Source of the DNA: Aquamicrobium aerolatum DSM 21857
GTDB taxonomy: Bacteria > Pseudomonadota > Alphaproteobacteria > Rhizobiales > Rhizobiaceae
Length of the DNA: 64,000 nucleotides
Assembly (NCBI RefSeq): GCF_900113935.1
Contig: NZ_FORF01000012.1
Location: 62,001-126,000 of the forward strand
Direction: 5' to 3'
The notes under the pieces were generated by a model. The model did no database searches and was not told where the DNA came from. It worked only from the letters and a program-made list of their open reading frames with translations. This document shows, piece after piece, positions 59,612 to 64,000 of this stretch; position 1 is the stretch's first letter, and each line of letters starts with the position of its first letter. The position numbers and the translations under genes were made by a program.

Positions 59612-59643
59612 AAAGGGCCGGAGCATTGTTGCTCCGGCCCTTT
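59612..59643. terminator. Bidirectional terminator between glnA and atp12
   Basis: AAAGGGCCGGAGC (59612-59624) pairs with GCTCCGGCCCTTT (59631-59643). T-runs follow on both strands, serving the convergent glnA and ATP12 genes. Confidence 0.95.
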
Positions 59644-59655
59644 CCGATTTCAGCG

Positions 59656-60447
59656 TCAGGCCTTTATGGCGTCCGCCAATGCGACGGCCGCGTCGAAGTC
59701 CTTGCGTCGCGCAATGCGGCGAGCCGTCGCCTCTGCATCTTCGCCCCAGTGTTCGTTGGTCCAGTCCTCATCGACATGGGCAATCTTCCAACCCTCATCG
59801 GGGGTGATCGCACCGGCTTCGACTGCCAGCGCTATCAGCGCTGAACCAGTCAGCGAAGTCATGAGGTGTATTGATGACAGACGAAACGCGTCCTCGCGCT
59901 GCTTCAGCCATATGCCGACTGCAGTGACGGCTTCGCGGGGCTGTGCCACATGCATGATGCCCTCACCCAAGATGAACCGTGCGCCCAGAGTGGTCTGCGC
60001 CCAGTCCAGGATCGGATCCCACGCATCGGCCTGCCGCTGAACCAACTCTTGAGGCGCGTCGGCGCGATAGCAAACGAGATCGGAACCTGAAAAACGCATC
60101 ACATCTTCCAGGACAGCCTGAAGGTCCGTCGCGACACCATCAATCGCGGTATTGACCAGGCGAACCACCGGCATGCTCACCGGATTGATCGTTTCTTGCT
60201 GGGCGTCGAACTCAGCTGCGAGCAATTCGGCAGCGGGCTGGGTCGGCACGGCGAGCAGCGCCTTGCCGGGTGTGCGAACCGGCTTCCCATCCAGCTGCAC
60301 CGAAAATCCGTCGTCGACCTGCGTGACCGTCACGTCCTTGTAGAAGCGCTTCGGCAGTGGCTGGCGCATCTGAATCTGGGCCCGTTTCACCGGGTCAGGA
60401 TCGGAAAGATAGCGCCCCGCCTCAATGTCTTCGAGCTGATCTCGCAT
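59656..60447 (-). CDS. ATP12 family chaperone
   Basis: Atp12 in mitochondria assists assembly of the F1 alpha subunit; alphaproteobacterial homologues are presumed F1-ATPase assembly factors. The 263-residue protein shows the family blocks KRFYKDVTVTQVDDGFSVQLD (to FSVQ), LDGKPVRTPGKALLAVP, the NPVSMPVVRLVNTAID segment and the C-terminal DEDWTNEHWGED. The ATG at 60445-60447 is preceded by AAGGTG. It is last in the rarA-crcB-rlu-DMT-atp12 direction, 36 bp after the DMT gene. Confidence 0.9.
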   Translation of the reverse strand: MRDQLEDIEAGRYLSDPDPVKRAQIQMRQPLPKRFYKDVTVTQVDDGFSVQLDGKPVRTPGKALLAVPTQPAAELLAAEFDAQQETINPVSMPVVRLVNTAIDGVATDLQAVLEDVMRFSGSDLVCYRADAPQELVQRQADAWDPILDWAQTTLGARFILGEGIMHVAQPREAVTAVGIWLKQREDAFRLSSIHLMTSLTGSALIALAVEAGAITPDEGWKIAHVDEDWTNEHWGEDAEATARRIARRKDFDAAVALADAIKA

Positions 60448-60483
60448 CACACACCTTCAATCACAAGAAACCAGCGCCGCGCC

Positions 60484-61392
60484 CTAGCGTCGAACCGGAC
60501 GGTTCACGACCAGAATGCCGGCGGCTATCAGCAACAACGCAGCCCAGATACGAACGGACAGCGGTTCGTTCAACAGCAGCCAGCCAGAAAGAACACCGAA
60601 TGCGGGCGTCAGAAAGGCGAAGCTGGAAAGGCCGGATGCGGGATAAACGCGCATCAGCCAGAACCAAAGAACATAGGTGAACGCGACGACGAAAACTGCC
60701 TGATAGAGAAACGCAGCTGTTGCAAGTGTGCTGACGTCGCGCAAAAGCGGCCCTGCAAGCGGCACGAACGGCACCAGAATGACCGCGGACACCAGCAACT
60801 GATAAAGCAGCGTCTTCTCTGCGCTCGCGCTGGTCAACTTCGATCGCTTGATGACAAGGATCGTTGCGGCCCAGAACATACCCGCTACCAGGCACATCAG
60901 ATCGCCGATCAGGCCGTCCGGACCGGGCGCACTCAGCTTGTCGGAAAACACGAGGCAAACACCAGCAAAAGCCAGTGCAACCCCGACGGTCTTCTGAACT
61001 GTCAAACGTTCGCCGAGCAGGAAGTGTGCACCAACCAGCACCCAGAACGGCATGGTGTTGACCATCAGCGTTCCGCGCGCGGCGGTGGTGTAATCAAGAC
61101 CCGCGAAGATCAGTGCAAATTCAAAACCGAACAGCGCACCGACGATGATACCCGAGACCAGCGTCCCGTCACGCTCGAACAGCGGAATACGTCGCCACAG
61201 GCACCACAAGAATACGAGCGCCCCGCCGACCAGCGAGCGGGCGACGGTCAGCAGGATCGGATTGTACCCCGAGTTGGCGACCTTGATCGCCACCTGGTTC
61301 AGGCCCCAGCTCAGGGTGATGAAGACCATCATCCCGACCGCCAGTGAATCGATTGCCGCCCTGGGCTGCGCTCCTCGCTGGACCCGCGTCAA
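60484..61392 (-). CDS. DMT superfamily transporter (EamA domains)
   Basis: Drug/metabolite transporters of this type export metabolites or amino acids; the substrate is unknown. The 302-residue protein has ten predicted helices in two EamA repeats, with TLSWGLNQVAIKVANSG near the N-terminus and FLTPAFGVLSGWLLLNEPLS in the second repeat (to LLNEP). The TTG start overlaps the preceding gene's stop by 4 bp (TTGA) and has AGGTGA upstream; an ATG pair about 20 codons further on is the alternative. In relatives a HAD-type hydrolase often sits at this place. Confidence 0.85.
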   Translation of the reverse strand: MTRVQRGAQPRAAIDSLAVGMMVFITLSWGLNQVAIKVANSGYNPILLTVARSLVGGALVFLWCLWRRIPLFERDGTLVSGIIVGALFGFEFALIFAGLDYTTAARGTLMVNTMPFWVLVGAHFLLGERLTVQKTVGVALAFAGVCLVFSDKLSAPGPDGLIGDLMCLVAGMFWAATILVIKRSKLTSASAEKTLLYQLLVSAVILVPFVPLAGPLLRDVSTLATAAFLYQAVFVVAFTYVLWFWLMRVYPASGLSSFAFLTPAFGVLSGWLLLNEPLSVRIWAALLLIAAGILVVNRPVRR

Positions 61393-62375
61393 TTATCTTC
61401 ACCTGCGCTGGCTTCTTCGAAACCCAGCAGGTTCCAGCTTTGACGCATATGCGGAGGCATTGGTGCGGTCACATCAATCACCCCGTGTTTCGGATGCGGA
61501 ATCACAATTCGACGCGCCAGAAGGTGCAGTCGGTTCTGCATTCCACCCGGAAAATCCCAGTTGGTGTCGGCTTCAAAATATTTCGGATCACCGATGATCG
61601 GGCACCCCAGATGCGCAGCATGAACACGCAGCTGGTGCGTACGGCCGGTGTGAGGCTCCATCTCAAGCCAGGACAGGTTCTGGCCAGCCTGCTCGACGAC
61701 GCGATAGTAGGAGACCGCGTGATCGGCCCCCTTCTCGCCATGCGCAGCCACGCGCATGCGATCGCCATCCGGCGTCTGTTCCTTGACCAGCCATGTCGAA
61801 ATCTTGTCTTCCCGCTTGCGCGGAACGCCCTTGACCAACGCCCAATAGTATTTCCTGGCGTCACGGCCACGAAACGCTTCGGCGAGTTTCATGGCAGCAA
61901 GGCGGCTGCGCGCAACAACGAGGACGCCTGCTGTATCGCGGTCCAGTCGATGCACGAGCCTTGGCTTCTCGCCCTTCTTGTTGCGAAACGCTTCCAGCAT
62001 ATCGTCGATATGGCGCACAACGCCGGAACCGCCCTGCACCGCCAGACCGGCTGGCTTGTTGAAGACGTAGACCGACTCATCTTCGTAGAGCAGCATCTTC
62101 TTGAGAACTTCGCCGTCGTCCTGTCCGCGCATCGTGCGCGCAGTGACGGGAGCATCTCCCTTCCGATCGACTTCCAGCGGCGGCACGCGGATGATCTGTC
62201 CGGCTTCCAGGCGCGTATCTGCCTTGGCCCGGCTGCCGCTCACGCGCACCTGCCCCGACCGAAGCAATTTCTGGAGATGGCCAAAGCCAAGTCCCGGATA
62301 GTGAACCTTGAACCAACGATCGAGCCGCATGCTCGCTTCGTCAGCTTCAACAGTGATTTGTTCTACGCCTGCCAT
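61389..62375 (-). CDS. RluA family pseudouridine synthase (RluC-like)
   Basis: This family converts specific uridines of 23S rRNA to pseudouridine. The 328-residue protein has an N-terminal S4 RNA-binding domain (SMRLDRWFKVHYPGLGFGH to SGQVRVSGSRAK, each in part) and the catalytic HRLDRDTAGVLVVARS with the nucleophile Asp, then GRTHQLRVHAAHLGCPIIGD (to CPII). Length and S4 domain favour RluC or RluD-like function over RluA. The ATG at 62375 is used; longer frames overlap crcB. Confidence 0.9.
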   Translation of the reverse strand: MAGVEQITVEADEASMRLDRWFKVHYPGLGFGHLQKLLRSGQVRVSGSRAKADTRLEAGQIIRVPPLEVDRKGDAPVTARTMRGQDDGEVLKKMLLYEDESVYVFNKPAGLAVQGGSGVVRHIDDMLEAFRNKKGEKPRLVHRLDRDTAGVLVVARSRLAAMKLAEAFRGRDARKYYWALVKGVPRKREDKISTWLVKEQTPDGDRMRVAAHGEKGADHAVSYYRVVEQAGQNLSWLEMEPHTGRTHQLRVHAAHLGCPIIGDPKYFEADTNWDFPGGMQNRLHLLARRIVIPHPKHGVIDVTAPMPPHMRQSWNLLGFEEASAGEDN

Positions 62376-62412
62376 GTCTCGCCAATCTCTATCTCGCGCG
62401 TGCGAGATAGCA

Positions 62413-62793
62413 TCACGCAAGCGTTCTTGCGAGCCACATTCCCAAGAACAGGGCCGCAATCGACATTATCACGCTCCCGGCAACGTAAACTAACGCCAGA
62501 ATGAAGTCTCCCCGCTGGTACAGCTCGGCTGCATCCAGAGAAAACGCGGAGAACGTTGTGAAGCCACCGAGAATACCGGTCGCGATGAACAATCGCAATT
62601 CGGGCGATCCACCCCATCGCCGCGCCAGAATCTCGACAAACAACCCCATGAGAAGTGCGCCGAGAACGTTTACCCCCAGCGTCGCCCATGGAAAGCCAGG
62701 TCCGAAAAGTCGCAAGCTGCCGACATTTGCAAGATGTCTCAACGACGCACCAACCGCACCCCCAAGCGCGACGAGGAGCAACTGTCCGATCAC
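62413..62793 (-). CDS. crcB: Fluoride efflux transporter CrcB (Fluc)
   Basis: CrcB/Fluc forms dimeric fluoride channels that protect the cell from cytoplasmic fluoride. The 126-residue protein has four membrane helices and the family motifs LGGAVGASLRHLAN, WATLGVNVLGALLMG (with the conserved Asn) and GILGGFTTFSAFSLDA (the fluoride-pore FTTFS segment). The GTG at 62793 overlaps the rarA stop by 4 bp (GTGA) and gives the usual length. There is no room for a fluoride riboswitch in front of it. Confidence 0.93.
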   Translation of the reverse strand: MIGQLLLVALGGAVGASLRHLANVGSLRLFGPGFPWATLGVNVLGALLMGLFVEILARRWGGSPELRLFIATGILGGFTTFSAFSLDAAELYQRGDFILALVYVAGSVIMSIAALFLGMWLARTLA

Positions 62794-64000
62794 GACTGAC
62801 GCTCTCGCCGCAGCCGCGACCAATAATCAAGCCGCTTTCGGATTTCGCGCTCGAAACCGCGATCTGGCGGATCGTAGAAGTTTTGCCGCCCTATTGCCTC
62901 CGGGAAATAGTCCTGTCCCGAAAACGCATCCGGCATGTCGTGGTCATACTGATAGGTCGCGCCGTAGCCCTCAGACTTCATCAACTTGGTCGGCGCGTTG
63001 AGAATGTGCTTGGGCGGCATCAGTGAGCCGTTTTCCTTGGCCACACGCATCGCTGCCTTGTAGGCGGTGTAGACGGCGTTGGATTTGGGCGCGGTCGCCA
63101 GATAGACGCAAGCTTGGGCCAGTGCCAATTCACCTTCCGGCGAACCTAGATAGTCGTAAGCGTCCTTCGCTGCATTCGCGATGCCAAGCGCCTGCGGGTC
63201 GGCAAGGCCGATATCTTCAACCGCCATCCGGACCAGCCTGCGGCCGATATAAAGCGGATCCTCGCCTGCATCGAACATCCGGCAAAGATAATAGAGGGCG
63301 GCATCCGGGTCGGAGCCACGAACCGCTTTGTGCAGCGCAGAGATCAGATTGTAGTGGCCATCCTGGCTCTTGTCGTAAATGGGCGCGCGGCGCTGCACGA
63401 CGTTCTGCAGCGTCTCGGCGTTGAACACCTCGCCCTCGCCCGCCGCACGCCACGCTTCCTCGGCAAGCGTCAGGGCCGCACGGCCGTCACCATCCGCCAT
63501 CCGCAGAAGTACCGCCCTGGCCTCGTCATCAATCGGTAGCGGACGTCCCTCGGCTTCTTCGGCACGTTGCAGCAACGCCGCGATACTTTCAGGCGAATGG
63601 GCGTGAAAGGTGAGAACGCGTGCACGCGACAGAAGCGCCGCGTTTAGTTCAAACGAAGGATTCTCCGTGGTTGCTCCGACCAGAACCACAGTGCCGTCTT
63701 CCATGACCGGAAGGAATGAATCCTGCTGGGCACGGTTGAACCGGTGGATCTCATCGACAAACAACAGCGTCTGACGTCCGCTCGCACGGCGCATGCGCGC
63801 CGTTTCAAATACCTTCTTGAGATCCGCGACGCCGGAAAAAATCGCGGAGATCTGCTCGAATGCGAGATCCGTCTCGCCAGCAAGAAGTCGTGCCACGGTT
63901 GTCTTGCCAGTTCCGGGTGGCCCCCAGAAAATCATCGACCCAAGCGACCCCGAGCGGATCATGCGCGTCAGGACGCCATCTTCCCCCGTCAGATGATCCT
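62790..64000 (-). CDS. rarA: Replication-associated recombination protein A (5' end beyond window)
   Basis: RarA/MgsA is a clamp-loader-like AAA+ ATPase acting at stalled forks. The frame stays open to the right edge, reading [20 protein letters not shown] before Walker A ([16 protein letters not shown]), so the N-terminal 30-odd residues lie outside. Walker B is [11 protein letters not shown], sensor 1 is [14 protein letters not shown], and the C-terminal tetramerisation domain has [19 protein letters not shown] and [13 protein letters not shown]. Its stop overlaps crcB by 4 bp. Confidence 0.95.
   Translation of the reverse strand, partial: DHLTGEDGVLTRMIRSGSLGSMIFWGPPGTGKTTVARLLAGETDLAFEQISAIFSGVADLKKVFETARMRRASGRQTLLFVDEIHRFNRAQQDSFLPVMEDGTVVLVGATTENPSFELNAALLSRARVLTFHAHSPESIAALLQRAEEAEGRPLPIDDEARAVLLRMADGDGRAALTLAEEAWRAAGEGEVFNAETLQNVVQRRAPIYDKSQDGHYNLISALHKAVRGSDPDAALYYLCRMFDAGEDPLYIGRRLVRMAVEDIGLADPQALGIANAAKDAYDYLGSPEGELALAQACVYLATAPKSNAVYTAYKAAMRVAKENGSLMPPKHILNAPTKLMKSEGYGATYQYDHDMPDAFSGQDYFPEAIGRQNFYDPPDRGFEREIRKRLDYWSRLRRERQS

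Noticed and set aside
62790-62830. Fluoride riboswitch before crcB
   Set aside because: crcB overlaps the rarA stop by 4 bp, so there is no leader for one.

Overview
The window looks like a chromosomal core segment of a Hyphomicrobiales (Rhizobiales) alphaproteobacterium, probably near the Phyllobacteriaceae/Brucellaceae/Rhizobiaceae, with GC that looks near 60 percent. Supporting markers are ExoR, a PopZ (DUF2497) protein next to valS, phosphatidylcholine synthase, a BA14K-type secreted protein, IalB, an ATP12 family chaperone, a glnB-glnA pair with a sigma-54 promoter, GTTC-N7-GTTC LexA boxes, and short palindromic intergenic repeats of the kind scattered through Rhizobiales genomes. I see no prophage, insertion sequence, CRISPR array or restriction system. 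The species cannot be named from what is visible.

Layout. 1-4.6 kb (minus strand): tatB (cut by the left edge), tatA, an ABC ATPase with no partner, scpB, scpA, nagZ. 4.7-11 kb: a very large SPOR-domain division protein, argS, dgt. 11-16.5 kb: an ErpA/HesB Fe-S carrier and xthA (plus strand), then exoR, ilvD and a TerC family membrane protein with a structured leader. 16.8-21.8 kb: a FadL-like porin, valS, popZ. 22-26.8 kb: a four-gene BMP-family (nucleoside type) ABC importer. 27-34.4 kb: pcs, a UbiH-family hydroxylase, an AEC permease, hspQ, an IalB protein, a peptide-type binding protein and a FrnE/DsbA protein. 34.4-41.2 kb: mfd, sdhE, recG, ccdA. 41.4-46.2 kb: tRNA-Lys, a BA14K-like protein, then tgt, queA, two cyclophilins and coaD. 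46.2-52.6 kb: a 44-residue membrane ORF next to a LexA-like box, gyrA, marC, a DUF4168 protein, a GyrI-like protein coupled to ssb, and a YbjN protein. 52.7-64 kb: uvrA, a DUF72 protein, nnrD, glnB-glnA, atp12, a DMT exporter, an RluA-family pseudouridine synthase, crcB and rarA (cut by the right edge).

Most genes are housekeeping, arranged in short operons joined by 1-8 bp overlaps. Several starts are TTG or GTG (scpA, tgt, gyrA, queA, the DMT exporter), chosen because ATG alternatives lack a ribosome binding site or would truncate the protein. DNA repair is well represented: xthA, mfd, recG, uvrA, ssb and rarA. Three GTTC-N7-GTTC sites lie within 6.6 kb, at the ssb promoter, upstream of uvrA, and between coaD and the small ORF.

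The most interesting points are: (1) the LexA-like box and 44-residue membrane ORF, which resembles in architecture the small SOS-induced division inhibitors such as Caulobacter SidA; (2) a GyrI-like gene coupled to SOS-controlled ssb; (3) a TerC leader with two mutually exclusive hairpins; (4) a tRNA-guanine transglycosylase that has lost most of its zinc ligands; (5) an NAD(P)H-hydrate dehydratase lacking the fused epimerase half; and (6) an ABC ATPase inserted between scpB and tatA beside a palindromic repeat.
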